The notes under the pieces were generated by a model. The model was given only the letters and a program-made list of their open reading frames with translations, was not told the origin of the DNA and made no database searches. DNA of 64,000 nt from Typha latifolia (lineage: Eukaryota; Streptophyta; Magnoliopsida; Poales; Typhaceae). Every line of letters starts with the position of its first letter. Position 1 is the stretch's first letter. Of this stretch, positions 1 through 12,343 are shown piece by piece. The translations under genes were made by a program, and so were the position numbers. The stretch spans positions 4,102,001 through 4,166,000 of the forward strand of contig CM034108.1 in the NCBI GenBank assembly GCA_019914945.1, written 5' to 3'.

Positions 1-152
1 AGGGACTAAAATATATGACTGTATCTTATTTGTGGGAAGAGAGGGATTTTAAATACATCGAATTAAATGTTTGCTATGATATACAAGATGAAATTTGTAC
101 AACTTATTAACTAGCTAATATTCTTCTTCATCCGTTTCAAGTGTATATAGCT

Positions 153-156
<4 letters not shown>

Positions 157-192
<36 letters not shown>
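157..192. repeat. (GA)18 microsatellite
   Basis: Uninterrupted GA dinucleotide run of about 36 bases. No gene is recognised next to it. Confidence 0.95.
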
Positions 193-196
<4 letters not shown>

Positions 197-1365
197 TAAT
201 GGATTAGTCTTAGCTAGCACAGTATAAGATAAAGTAAAGAAGAAGGTGATTTCATGAAGATAATATTCTAATATTGACTGAAACACAATGAAGTTGCTGA
301 TCTTTAAAAGCAGATGGCAAAGGTAGCACAAGTTTGTGTCAGATAATGGACCCCCACCTTCAACTAGCTAGTAATGAGATCTAGTCATTTAAGTTGTTCA
401 CATGCACTCCATTTTCTCCAACCTGACCAAGCGTGCATCTTTCATGATGTAGCTTACAGTCGCACTGCATAGAAGTTGGATTATAACTCTGATAAACTTA
501 TCAAAACAGAAAGCCATAGTGAACGCTACTTGTTTCTTTCTGAAAAATAATAGTAAATTGTGAGCATCCCAAATACAAATGGAAAAAAAAGGGGAAAGAT
601 AACAGTATGTTTGGGTGCGTGTGTTTACACAAGCGTAAATAGATGAAATATGTGAGAATATTATATATAACCTGCAAATGTTATACTAATCTTGTTAGGG
701 TTTAGTTCACTAGTCTAGATGCCTTGTTATGATCAACTGCACTCATCTATCCACTAACGTAATCGAAAACATCAGTATTCAAAAGGAAGATACAAGTCTT
801 CCTTGACTATGAAGACTATAAATAGATCATCTGAAAGAAGAGGGAAAAAAAATCGACTTTCTAGCATCTCTAATCCCTTATTCTTTTGTCTTCATCTTGA
901 TCTCCATCTTCTGAACGTTGACTGTCTTGAGTTGCCATACATTTGCTGCTTATTTCTTCCTGCACAGATTCCCCAACTAACCAACATAGGTGCATTTTTA
1001 TTCATGCACCTCAGATCTCACAACGAGCTTAGTATGGGATGCAAAACACCAACCGTAGAGCAGCAACTAGGGTGGAAAAAATATTTCAAGATCTGCTAAT
1101 TAACGAAATGATTTCGACTTGCATCTATACTGATAGATAGATAGATAGGTATAGATATCATCACAGGTATATATACAAGCTGCCATTTCTAGCTTGTGGG
1201 TAGAGATCGAGAGTTAGAATGTCGTTGATTCGATCGAGTGACACCAAGCAATATTAAATACGAAGCTGATGAGAGAGAGAGAGAGAAGAGTCACAATCCT
1301 ACAGTGATTCAGAGTGTGCAAGGTTGCTGCATGCCACTCGCAAGACGCCAAAACCTATGCACTCT

Positions 1366-1408
1366 CTTCTTCTTCTTCTTCTTCTTCTTCTTCTTCTTCT
1401 TCTTCTTG
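1366..1408. repeat. (TTC)n microsatellite
   Basis: About 14 TTC/TCT units in a row. They generate the artificial poly-Ser and poly-Phe frames of this area. A second, shorter TTC run lies at about 1799-1827. Confidence 0.95.
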
Positions 1409-1434
1409 TGTCAATCTCTACTTTTCTTTTAAGA

Positions 1435-1436
<2 letters not shown>

Positions 1437-1483
<47 letters not shown>
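1437..1483. repeat. (TA)n microsatellite
   Basis: Pure TA run of about 47 bases, shortly downstream of the TTC run. Confidence 0.95.
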
Positions 1484-1488
<5 letters not shown>

Positions 1489-3666
1489 CTTTAGAACTAA
1501 TATATAACGTAGGAAGATGGAATAGTTTGGAAAGACGAGGGGTTGGGTGCAAAATTAAGATGGACGTGTCGGAAGACCGTTTACAGTTTTGATTACCACC
1601 CAGCTGTTCCGGCACCAAACTCGCGCTCTGCTGTCGCTCTCGTACCTGATGGAGAGAGGGGAGGGGAGGGTCCCACACGTCAAAAACTTAAAAACATATT
1701 ACCCGCGCTTCGAGAAGGGTCGGAAGAAGAAGAGCAAGACGACAACGCACGCATTAAAATTCGCACCTGCCAACCCTTCACGCCCTCTCTTTTTTTCTCT
1801 TCTTCTTCTTCTTCTTCTTCTTCTTTTTCTTTTCTTTTTAATGTGAATTTACTTTTGAGACTACGATTGCGTAGCAGTAAGCGTGGTAAAGCGTAACACT
1901 GGGTCAAGTAAATAGAATTATTATTATTATTGTTCTAAATAGTGATTTTAATTCACGTAACTGGAATATTTTTAAAGGTGGTAATCGGCAGCATAGGTAG
2001 AACCCTAAGAATACTTTCTGAGTGTAAATTAAATTAAATGGTATCTTTTGGGTAGTACTTTTTTTATTTTTTAATTGGTAGTACTTGATGAATGACTCTT
2101 CTCTCTATCTTTCAGTGTACTTTGTATATCAAATCAGTTGACGTTTCATGGGCGAGCTATCTGTCAGCCCTTGTCCTTAGAAATATGAAACGTCAAATCA
2201 TAGCAGTTCAATCTGTAGCTTTCTTTCTCTCTTTTTACGTAAATAAACTTTTTTTTTTTTTAATCTCTTCCATGATTTATTTTCTCGATCCAACGAACCT
2301 TACTAAAGATCTTGACCCACATAATAGTGTTTCCACGTGCTCTTTGGATTCTATATGGGAGCAAAGTGTTTCTGTGCTTCTCTCTCTCTGGATTATATTC
2401 CATGGGACAATATAATTCAGACAGGATCCACATAATTTTTTTTTAAATAAAAAAGTAAAAAGAAGGGGAAAATAGTTCGATCGCACAAATCCAACGGGTT
2501 TTAATTATGTGCCCTAATGTGGAGGGGGACTAGGGTTGAAAACCGATATCAAATAGTAGTAAAATCATTTACTTGTTCCTCTAATAAGGATATGGATTTA
2601 GATACAGTGAAAGAAACTGTGAGCTTAATATATATCTGTGTTTAAGTGTAACTATAGATATAGATCCGATGTTAGATATATTTGTACTTATTTTTTGAAT
2701 ATGGAATAACTTGTAATATACTTGGTGGTATCTATATATTATCGATATAGTCATTATATATATATCTTTTTATTTAATATCTTATTCTAAGCTATGGAGC
2801 GTATAGTTTTCATGTTGCTTAATATGGGATCTAGGTTAAATATAGTTATACTTCTAAACAATAACAAATGAAAACTGATAGAAGAAAAGTATATATCAAG
2901 CAATCCGTTTTTTTTTTCTATCTTAAAATTTTTAATCTTCTAAATAAAAAATATTTTTTCCTTAAAAAATAATAAAGCTTTGCTAAATGAGTAATTAAGT
3001 GCAGGTAGCAATAATAACTAAGGTGTGATTATATTACATCCTCTATGTATTAAAACTATTAATTACTTATTATGATTATTTTAATCTACTCATTAATCTA
3101 TATATGCTCGTGTATTCCAATTCTAATACAGTGTTTCGTTACAAAAAGAAGGATAAAGAAGTTGGAATAAAATTATCTGATAAGATGATTGGCGGCTACA
3201 ATATATAGTTGGAATAAAAGTTAAAAAAATTATCAAATTGATATTATTGTTCTCCCATAGTTTAATGCAAATTAATAGATAGATTTTTTTAGAAACATAA
3301 GAAATAGGTTTAAAATGAAATAAAAATAAAAATAAAAATAAATTCTTTTACAATTATTATCTTATCTTCTCGTGGATATTTTCACATTTCTTAACCAAAT
3401 TTTTTTCACTATAAATATATTTTAAAGTGGTGATTTTAGTACCGAAGAGGGCAAATCGGTAATTTACATTTCAAAAACAAGTGATCGAGTTATTCCAAAA
3501 AAAATTATCCAAACGAAAACATAGAATAAAGATATCCAGAGAGAGGAGGTTTTATTCGGGAAAACGAAAGCATAGAATAAAGGAGATTTATTCCGGAATA
3601 GCAAACTTATCAAACGGGGTGAAGAGTTCTTAATTCCCATACTTTTTGTTGGATAAAACTAGGAAA

Positions 3667-3728
3667 AGCCCAAGCCCACTTCGACGTAACGCCTGGTAGC
3701 ATCCACGCTCCACTCGATCACAAGCCCA
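3667..3728. promoter_or_regulatory. Cluster of site II-like elements (AGCCCA/TGGGCT) upstream of HSCB
   Basis: AGCCCA occurs at 3667-3672 and 3673-3678 directly abutting, and again at 3723-3728, all within 190 bases of the HSCB start codon. TGGGCY site II motifs are known from promoters of plant nuclear genes for ribosomal and mitochondrial proteins. Their use here is inferred. Confidence 0.45.
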
Positions 3729-3852
3729 TTTAAATACTTTGGACTGCAATCTCCAAGTGTAGGACGTCTCTCGCGGTCTGGTCTTGCACGCAAGTTGTTT
3801 GTAGAATTGTTGCAGAGAGCCCTCCGTTCTCGATCGTTGCCAACTCCAAGAA

Positions 3853-6800
3853 ATGTGGAGCCGAAGGAGATTACTCACCTCCTCCCTCGCTCTCCTCCGC
3901 CGCGACTATCTCTTCCCTGTTGGCCATCATCTCACACCCTCTAGGGTTTTCCATACCCGCCTTTTCCTCCTCTTCTCCGATCCCCTCGTCCGCCGCCGAC
4001 CTTGCTCCTTCCGGGAATCTAAGGTCTGGGGAAAGTCTTCTTTCTCGTCGTCGGAGTCGGGCCACGGAGGAGGACCCTTGAGGTGCTGGAATTGCGGGGT
4101 CTCATCGGCGGCGGCGAAGCCATTCCTGGCTTGTGGTTCGTGTGGAAGCGTGCAGCCTGTGGATCCATCAGTGGATTATTTCCGGATATTTGGGTTGTGA
4201 GTACTATTGGAAATCAATTTATTTAGCTCTTAGTGGATTTTAATAATATCTAACTCATCTTTTAGATCTCATGCTTAATGAAAATTCCTTCTTTTTTTTA
4301 AAAAAATATGGTAGATTCAACATATACCGTGATATCCTGAAAAAGAATTATCAATAGAAATTCAATAATACTTGGGAATTAAAGCATACCAAAGCAAATT
4401 CACGTGATACAACTCTTACATTTAGTTGTTATATGTTTGCTTGTATTGTCTATTGGATTGAGTTCTGATATGCTGAGGTGAACACACAATCCTACGATTT
4501 ATGTTCCTGTGATAGCTTTATGTTACCTCAGTATTCAGTAGTAACTACGAAAACTGGGAGAATGCCTATCTCTTGGTTTGACAGTTGTGGTTCCGTTTTT
4601 CACTTTTCTAGCAAGATAGAAGTTCAGGTTACAAGGTTGATCAGTTCTCTGAATGTTCTGAAATTTGTAAATGTTCTAGTATTAGTGAGCCAAATATAGG
4701 AGTCTATTTTTTTTTTTTCACTAATGGTTTGTTGTTCTCTTGACTTGATAGACTTCCAGCTGAATATCTTATTTATATTCATATTAACATGTCTGTATCT
4801 GTGGGGTTGATTGTTTGGAGGACTACAAATTAAAGTCCTTTCTTTGTTTGTAGGATTGGTGCAGAAAGTGTGATGCTTAAAATGACTATATTAGCTAGTA
4901 AAGTTTCTTTTGAAATTCACAGGGAAAGGACATATGACATAAAGGATGATAATTTAGAAGGCAAGTACAAGGATTGGCAGAAGAAGTTACATCCTGATCT
5001 TGTTCATACAAAATCTGAGGTTGTGGCACATTAGATAACTTCATAGATAGACTTTTTCCCTTATACATTATAGCAGATTATGTTGAGCTAACCTACTCTA
5101 TTTCTCCTCCCGTTAGAATGAAAAAGCTTTTGCTGCTGAGCAGTCAGCCCGCGTGATTGATGCCTATCACACGCTCAGAAAACCTTTGTCAAGGGCATTA
5201 TATCTGGTGAGTTTAGTATAATAATCTGGCTTTTGACATCTTATTTGTTGATTAATTGTTGTTTCATTCATGCCTAACACTTCATTTGTATGATGACTGT
5301 ATTATTTTCTTATCTTTGGTAAGCTTACTATAGCTTGCTTATAAAGAAGAGCAGGCTGCCTACTTTTTGACTTGCAATTTCTTTTCGTATATTTACGACT
5401 GGAACATAGCACAATCTGCATATGAGAAAAAAGTTGGGAAGAAGTGTAAGATATATCATGTAGAAATTCACTAGATGTCCGCCATAAGAATGTGGCATTT
5501 TAATACATATCAACTGTATTCGATTTTAGTATCTTTCAACAAATAGCATATAGGTACTTCAGAGCATCATTTGTGTAGGAGCAGAGGGGTTGGCTAAAAT
5601 ACCATTGCAAATGCCATATTGCAGGAATTGTTTTTGAAGGACGTTAAATTTTTTTTTCACGATTGTGCCCAGTGAGACTTATTTGGATTCTCGTATCTTT
5701 ATTACCTCTAGAAGCTAAGGAAGCACAAAGATATACTGTGTACGTGACTGAAATTTTAACCTCTATCACTTGAATATATTAAAAAGGCAAGTTGTAGATT
5801 TTTTTTTTACCGGACAGTTGGTTGGTGACATGATGCCGCCTGTGCGAGCTTACACTTGCTGTAAGTCTATAATATCATTTAATAGCTAGTAGCAGTTTCT
5901 GATGAAGTATAAGGGTTGTGTTAGATAGCTGGCTAACCAGCATAAAGCTTCTGTCAAGAAAACTAGGAAAATGGATCCTAAAGTAAATATAGATGAATGG
6001 AGAGGAATGATCTATACAGGTGACCCAATATAGTTGGGATTGAAGGTTGTGTTGTTGTTAGAGACTTACAGTTGGTTAGTGGCATGGCATGGCATAAACC
6101 AGGTGGAAACACATATTTGATTGAATGGATAATATTGTAGTAATGTAATGACTTGAATTGGGCCCCTTCAGGATCAGCAAAAGGATAACATTTGGAGGTA
6201 AAAGGAAAAGTGCTTTGTTTCTTTATAAGTAGATTAATCTAACTGAGCTGCTGAAAATTTATTTGATCTATAGTTTGTCAAAATTTTATTTCAAGACTCT
6301 AATGATGTATTTGTTCTCTCTCACATTCATTTTCTCAGACTCACTAGAAAAATCACACGGTTTGTGAATGGCTTTGATGCATCCTATGTAATTGTGGGCA
6401 CTACAATACAGTTACCCCATCGTTCATTTATCTATCTTCTCGAACTATGCATGAAAGTATAAGTTGTTGTTTGGGTAGAAGTTATGGACATTACTACTTT
6501 TCCTTGTGGATTGAAGAATATATTACCTAAGATTCATTTTTCCTGTGCTGGCTTGTGATAGTTGAAACTTGAAGGTATACAAGTTGATGAAGAGAAAACA
6601 GTTGCAGATCCTGATCTACTTGTCGAGGTACCTTTTACGGCTATTTTCAGTAGGATACTTTTTCTTTGGGTGCCACCTAGAATGGAAATCCGGCAGATCA
6701 TTTATCATCATACCTATAGTTTATCCTACTTACTGGAAAATTGATATTGCTTTCTCCTTAGCTTCACAAATACTTTTATCAATAATTACAATTTGAAACC

Positions 6801-7110
6801 AATGCCATGCAGATGATGGAGATTCGTGAAGCTGTTGAAGAGGCCAGTGATTCTCAAACCCTAAAGCAGATACAATCTCAGGTTCAACAAAATCTCTCTT
6901 TTGAACACATATCTTAATATTTGTACTTGACCATCAGCATTCTTACACTTATCCTTGATTTGCCCAATCTAGGCACAAAAAAAGCTTGAGGCCTGGTCAA
7001 ATTCCTTCCAGGAAGCATTTAACAAGCAGCATTTCAACAGTGCAGTAACTTCCACACAAAGAATGAGATATTATGAGAAGGCAATAGAAGAAGTTGTGAA
7101 GAAGCTCTAG
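3853..7110 (+). CDS. HSCB: Iron-sulfur cluster co-chaperone HscB, mitochondrial type
   Basis: J-domain co-chaperone that delivers the ISU scaffold to a mitochondrial Hsp70 during Fe-S cluster transfer. Six exons join in phase: 3853-4196, 4923-5019, 5117-5206, 6562-6627, 6813-6881, 6973-7110, giving 267 residues. Residues 1-60 are Arg/Ser-rich and basic, as in an organelle presequence. A CxxC-x12-CxxC zinc knuckle follows (Cys78, 81, 94, 97), as in eukaryotic HscB. The J domain starts near residue 106 (DYFRIFG) and carries HPD at 138-140. The C-terminal part is helical and charged, as in the HscB scaffold-binding domain (EMMEIREAVEEA; YYEKAIEEVVKKL end). Intron 3 (5207-6561) is the longest. 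A candidate poly(A) signal AATAAA is at 7274-7279. All junctions have GT-AG ends. Family assignment is firm; dual localisation (cytosol, mitochondria) is possible but not visible. Confidence 0.93.
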
Positions 7111-7273
7111 TTTCAGCTCTTATTAATGCGCTTCGTAAAACCGGGCCACTTCAGGAGTTCATCAATCACAATGCTTTGTATTGAATGGGAGCTGTTTTTT
7201 TTTTCCTCGATCTCATAATGTTCTGTAGCATATCTGTTTTGATAGGTATATCTTGCAGGAAATTTTGGTAATC

Positions 7274-7279
7274 AATAAA
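7274..7279 (+). terminator. Candidate polyadenylation signal of HSCB
   Basis: Canonical AATAAA, 164 bases after the stop codon, in a T-rich context. Placement fits a normal plant 3' UTR; use is inferred. Confidence 0.4.
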
Positions 7280-7624
7280 AGTTACATTTTCTCTTTAAAT
7301 GTAGTGTATAGACATTATGTTGTAAATTTGCAAAGCTTCCAAATGTTGAATACTGGAATATTCAAATAACTTCGTATTTTTCATAGATTACTATGTTATT
7401 AATAGGATTTTTCAGAGATTTCATGAATCATATTTTGCAGAAAGATCAAGAAGATTTGGTTAAAAATAGTGTCTAAATTCGCATTGTGATTCGGGATGGT
7501 TCCATAGAAGTCGGCGGCAAGTGTAATTTTCTTGCCGGTTTGCGTTATATAATAACGATATAATAAGGATACCTCGACGAATAGAGTTAGACCACCGCTT
7601 TGCGTTCTAAGTCCACATAGAGCG

Positions 7625-7644
7625 ACTGAGAGAGAGAGAGAGAG
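7625..7644 (+). repeat. GA-rich leader directly before a start codon
   Basis: A GA dinucleotide run ends immediately at the ATG of the next gene (7645), so it forms the last part of its 5' leader. GA/CT runs in 5' leaders are common in plant genes. Confidence 0.7.
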
Positions 7645-8701
7645 ATGGGGTGGTGGAAGAGGGACGAGCCCTCGATTTCTCTCTCCGGTGGGGATTTGGG
7701 CGACATGCGTGAGTTCGTACACCCTAACACTAGGTTGCGGGAGGGGGTCGCGTGCTCAGCGAGGAAGGTGGTGCGATCGAGCTGCAGGACGGAGGAGGCG
7801 GAGGACGGGAGATTCATACGGAAGTGCGAGAGGACCGAGGAGACGCTTAGAGACTGCGTCGGGAGGTAATCTTGCCATCATTTCTTCTCATTTCTTGTCC
7901 ATTTCAATCCGTCAATTTGGGTTTCTTGAAACGCCGAGTGGTTGTTTCTTATCCCGATTGGGAGTTGGATTATCCCCTATTACAAAAGAAACTATAAAGA
8001 TCATATCACCAACTGTAATTCTAATCTTTCTTTTAGAGATTTTCATGGCAAATTTATCTTCTTTTAGGAATATTTTTCAATTTACCTTTTCGTGGCAATT
8101 CTAAAGATCATCGCCGATTGTAAAAGAAATCTGTAAACGTTCTATGGTTTCCGTAAACCATACCTCTCAGACTAAAATTCTCACTTTCTTTGGCTTCACC
8201 GATATCTTTGACAACAATATACGGCTGGTTGTAGATGTGCTCGGTTTCATAATAATTACATTATCCTGTAATAAAATCTCGCATTGCCATGAAAATCTAT
8301 TGTCTTTCTTCAATTTTCTTCCAGTTTTCTCCAGCGACGAACTAATTCCCTCTTTTCTCTAGTCTAGGTCTGTAGAGGTGGTTGAATCAAAAACCGAGCA
8401 CAGTGAAGAGGATGTTACGGATGAAGTGAAAAGAGGAGTTCCATCTTTTGGCTTTCCAACTAGTAGCAGTGAGCCCTTCACTTTTCCGGGGATTAGTAGC
8501 GATTTCCTAGAGGAAGCCGAAGGGATGGTGGACGGCTTCTTTCGATCTTTCGGATTACCTTCTAACCATGCCCCTCATGGGGAACCAGCACCTTTTGGTG
8601 GGCAGAAACAAGAAGACAGGGGACTCGATAAAGATGCTCCAGACCAGCCGATCGAGTCGTCGATTTATTCAGAATTTTCTGGGCAGATTAGAGATGTATA
8701 G
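7645..8701 (+). CDS. Fra a 1/Mal d 1-associated-protein-like small protein
   Basis: Two exons, 7645-7865 and 8368-8701, join at a split Arg codon and encode 184 residues. The start codon gives MGWWKRDE, and exon 1 holds the conserved block with VRSSCRTEE, RKCERTEE and LRDCVGR. Exon 2 continues with SVEVVES and EEDVTDE, then a less conserved acidic tail with SSEPFTFPG and GFFRSFGLP. This pattern matches the plant proteins named Fra a 1-associated or Mal d 1-associated, reported partners of PR-10 proteins; their biochemical function is unknown. No signal peptide or membrane segment is visible. The gene follows HSCB on the same strand with about 530 bases between the coding regions. Identification is from recalled motifs, so the family is likely but the function is not established. 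Confidence 0.82.
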
Positions 8702-11700
8702 TGTAACAATCTAGTGCTCTTCTACTATCCTTTTGTCTCTCAAGAGTTGAATATGATTTACTTTGTTTCTCTATCAGGGAATGTTGGGAAAAACCTTTCA
8801 TTTGTGAAGTAAAACACTCTGTTGTTTCACGTACTTGGTTTTTGTTGTTGATAAATGAATTTAGCTGCGAAGAAGATTGAGATAAATGGGCAAACAATCG
8901 GCTGTTGCTCCTCGTGGTATATAAAGTTTGAATCTTGTTCTTGTATTTTGGAATAAGTATGTCTTGTTCTTTGGAACCAAGTAGGAATTCATTACATTAT
9001 TTTTTTTTATTAAAATAGAATTCCACCTAGTGCCCAATTAATGTCTCGAAGAAATTGACATGGAATAACGTATCTCTTAGCAGCAGTTAAAGCAGCTCGT
9101 ATTATATAAACTCTTAAAATAGCATATCCACAGCAAAGCAAATTATGATACGTATAGGAAATAGATAAGAAGACAACTCCCTACGAAAACATTTATGCGG
9201 TTCTGCAAATAAATCACCTCAGCAATTGGCTACTTTAGTAAAAGGCACTATTGTTCAATATTAAAAAAAAATACTTAACTTATTAGCAATCCTGGAGGGA
9301 AATATAAGGGTGCAATCACCTATTTGGACATGAAGTATGAACAAAAAACTTAGGAAAGAGTAAAGAAAACGAATGAGTAAAACAGCAGGCCAAAACAAAC
9401 ACAGTTTTACTTGGTTGTCAGAAGAGGAATTTTTCTAACATCAAACCCGATGAGATGATGTAAAACTGAACTGCTGAGGAAGATAAAAAGAATCAACAAA
9501 GATCTTGCAACCAGCAAGGACAAGGCTCAATCTTTGTGTGATTGTTTATTATCATCAATTATGTGATAGAAATTATGATCTCCAGTATACTCCAGAGAGA
9601 ATAATATACATATATTTTATTTGCCAACTGCTGCACTATCAACATGATTTTCACAAAGTAGCAAGAGGCAGGTAAAGATATCAGGAGGAGGCTCTGATTG
9701 CTTCTATTAGACAGATGTGAAGGAACAAAACTTCCGCAGCTTTTATAGGACGGTGAAGCATTCGAGCATTTTCAACATCACAGCATCATAACTATAGGGA
9801 TAGCAGAACTGTAGAACCTGAAATAATGTAATCATGCAGGGAGTTAGAAGCATTCAAATAAAAAAAATTATTTTCTAGATAAATCAAATTCTTTTTCAGA
9901 ATTAAAGATCATATCTAACCGCAACACTTATCTACACTTAGACCCTAAGGACGGTCAAATAAATGAGCCACAAATAGTAATCCAAAGGCAAATAAAAAAT
10001 TGAGTGGCCCATACTTGAAAACTAAATTGAAACTAATTTCTTATTTTTTATCTTGTTCTCTTTGTCACAAGAGACTGCAAGATGCCTTGTCAAGACCCCC
10101 AATAGTTTTCAGAAGGATAGGGTTATATGATGCACACAGAGTATTTAGACATCATTCAAATTATATCTCTAACTTCTCCACACATAACATATAAAGAAGA
10201 ATCCCTACTTGATGGTTGGTCTTAACTTTCAGTCCTCAAACAGAAGCAGCAAGGTAGGTGACTCAACACACTGACTAGCCTTATAAGATTCAAGCAAGCC
10301 CACTCTTACTGATCTGCATAGAACCTGGAATCAGTTTCTAAAACACAAAGACAGTCCTAAATCTTTGCTGTTTTTTTTCTTTTCATTCGAATTGTACTTC
10401 AACTGAGCCCATACAGTCGGGAAAAGGCTCAGTTGGCAATGACAATTATGAAAAAGAGGGGGAGAAAAGACAACAATAGGAAAGAAGTCTGTCTTCTATT
10501 TTCCATATCTTGAATATTGGCCTATTAAAAGTACTGTCTCTCCCACTAGACATGTACATGAAGCATCCCAAATGTATATAAAAGCATTTCTAGTAAAAGT
10601 TGGATGCTCGAATATGTGTGTGACAAATTATTTGAGTAATGGAAGACATGAGAAAAGGACAAGGCAAATAGGTAGGTGTATCAGCACACAATTCTCATAC
10701 CACATAGAACTACAACCTATCCCACAAGGATATTGAATGGCAAAGCAACCAATAAGAATGGTTCTTTGCAGATCCATCGCTCTACTTTATTCTTCAAACC
10801 ATTTCCTCCATGACATTTCCATTTTCTGACTTGTTGAACTCCCAATTCATACTTAGTGAAGAAAGACTTACTCATTCCCAATCCTCCTATTTATGAATTG
10901 AAATATATTCCACCTTATTTTTTATGTAAACTAGATTCTACAAAGAAAACTGGTCTAATTTTCTATTGTACAACCTTGTACTCCTAACAACACCAAAATA
11001 AGATATATTAATCGAGAAAAGTAATTGTAATCCACGAAGGACATAATCTGTGCTTCCAACCAGAAATCTTTAGAAGCAGATACAAATGAGAGATGGATAA
11101 CTTTGATTATGTACGAGAAGGGAGTCTACCAAAAACATATAAAGAATGATGTATTAATTAGTTAGAGATTAGATTAAAGTGATGCTATGTTAAGCTATTG
11201 ACCCATTGTAATACTTATTTTGATACATATAAGTATAGAAGTATATAACAATATACTATTTTATCTCTTGGGATTTCCTGTTCTTTAATTCTTGTCTAAT
11301 TGATCTTGGCATGAAACATTATTAATTAAATTTATTTTATTAAAATTTATGTAATATAGAAAACTAGAAATATTAAATGAGAAAAAAATTGCTTGAGAGC
11401 TGCTTTGGGTTTTTTGAGCATGATGACATGAAACCTCTTGGCTGTCATTTACCCACTGAGCACCTTTTGGAACATTGCGTAGAATTACAATATGAAACCC
11501 TACACATTACAAAGTTACAAATGCAATTTGCCCAATTCCAAGCAAAGGTCATGACTCAAAACTAAATATCGTATAAAACTTAATAGGAAATATTACTCAT
11601 TACATTTCTTTTATCTAATTGGATGTAATATAGGCAACCTAAATTAGAAAAATTTCTTGAGGACCGCATTGGTTCATAGTGCCAGACATCTGCCTGGCAC

Positions 11701-12343
11701 CATAAACCTCTTTACTGCCATTTGCCCACCAAGAGCATTTGGCACACTGGGTAGGATAAAACAATGGAACTCCACAAACGACAAAGTTATCAACCCAATT
11801 TACCCAATTTCAAGCAAAGCTCATAACTCAAAAATGATTACTGTATACAACAAGTGTCCATCACTCACAATAGACTATTGAATGCAGCAAGTGCCATCAA
11901 CAGTTGACTTCTTCATCCTACATTAATCAATTTATGGGATAGCAAAAACCTATAGGCACCAAAAGAGTTGATCTAATCCATGAACTCTAACAAGAGACAA
12001 ATGAGGTTGGACATAAAATTAAACCAATGCGGTTATACTGCAACTGTAATAAAAGATTTCCATGCAACCAAACAGATTTATAACAAGCAGAATTCTTAAT
12101 TTGCATATGAAAAATAGTCAAGATGCTTAGGCTAAGTGAATACTTCTTGAAGAAGCAGGTAAATAAGGGATGCACATTCATTATAATACTAACAATACTT
12201 CAAAGAACCATAATGAAGAGGCTCCATAAGTAATAATTTGGACTTGCAATTCGATAATCACAACTCATATTTGAGTTCTAATTGTCAACAACTTCAGAAA
12301 TCAACAGCAAGGACATAAAAGGCATCACCTTATGTAGAGTATG
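8702..12343. other. Convergent intergenic region and probable 3' UTR of the RHF2A-type gene
   Basis: No coding region is supported. On the minus strand a donor-like site follows the RHF2A-type stop codon (exon to 12329, GTGATG after it) and an acceptor-like TTTCAG precedes 9817. A 3' UTR intron of about 2.5 kb (9818-12328) is therefore possible, with the last UTR exon running to a minus-strand AATAAA at 9545-9550. This is inference from splice-like motifs only. The region also holds a diverged duplication at 11340-11840, listed separately. Confidence 0.4.
11377..11840. repeat. Diverged tandem duplication of about 200 bp
   Basis: Two segments, about 11388-11563 and 11652-11836, share an ordered series of blocks: CTTGAG..GC, AAACCTCTT.(G/A)CTG.CATTT.CCCAC, CAATTT.CCCAATT, CAAGCAAAG, TCATAACTCAAAA or its variants. 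Copies are clearly diverged. On the minus strand this would lie in the possible 3' UTR intron. Confidence 0.7.

Larger units (their letters stand above)
1..3600. other. AT-rich intergenic region without a supported gene
   Basis: No open reading frame here has a recognisable domain or convincing splice-linked exons. The short frames are mostly translations of microsatellites. The sequence holds GA, TTC and TA microsatellites (listed separately), a GATA run near 1129-1147, and AT-rich stretches with many short A or T runs. Between about 3100 and 3610 phrases such as ATTCCGGAATA and GGAATAAAA recur, which resembles the edges of a worn MITE, but I could not define its ends. Confidence 0.6.

Noticed and set aside
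1238..1907. Frames rich in Ser, Phe, Leu, Glu or Tyr-Ile repeats
   Set aside because: They translate TTC, TA and GA microsatellites; no other coding evidence.
7688..8104. 138-residue plus-strand frame overlapping the small associated-protein gene
   Set aside because: It is a shifted frame of exon 1 that continues into the intron; the other frame has the conserved motifs and splices in phase to exon 2.
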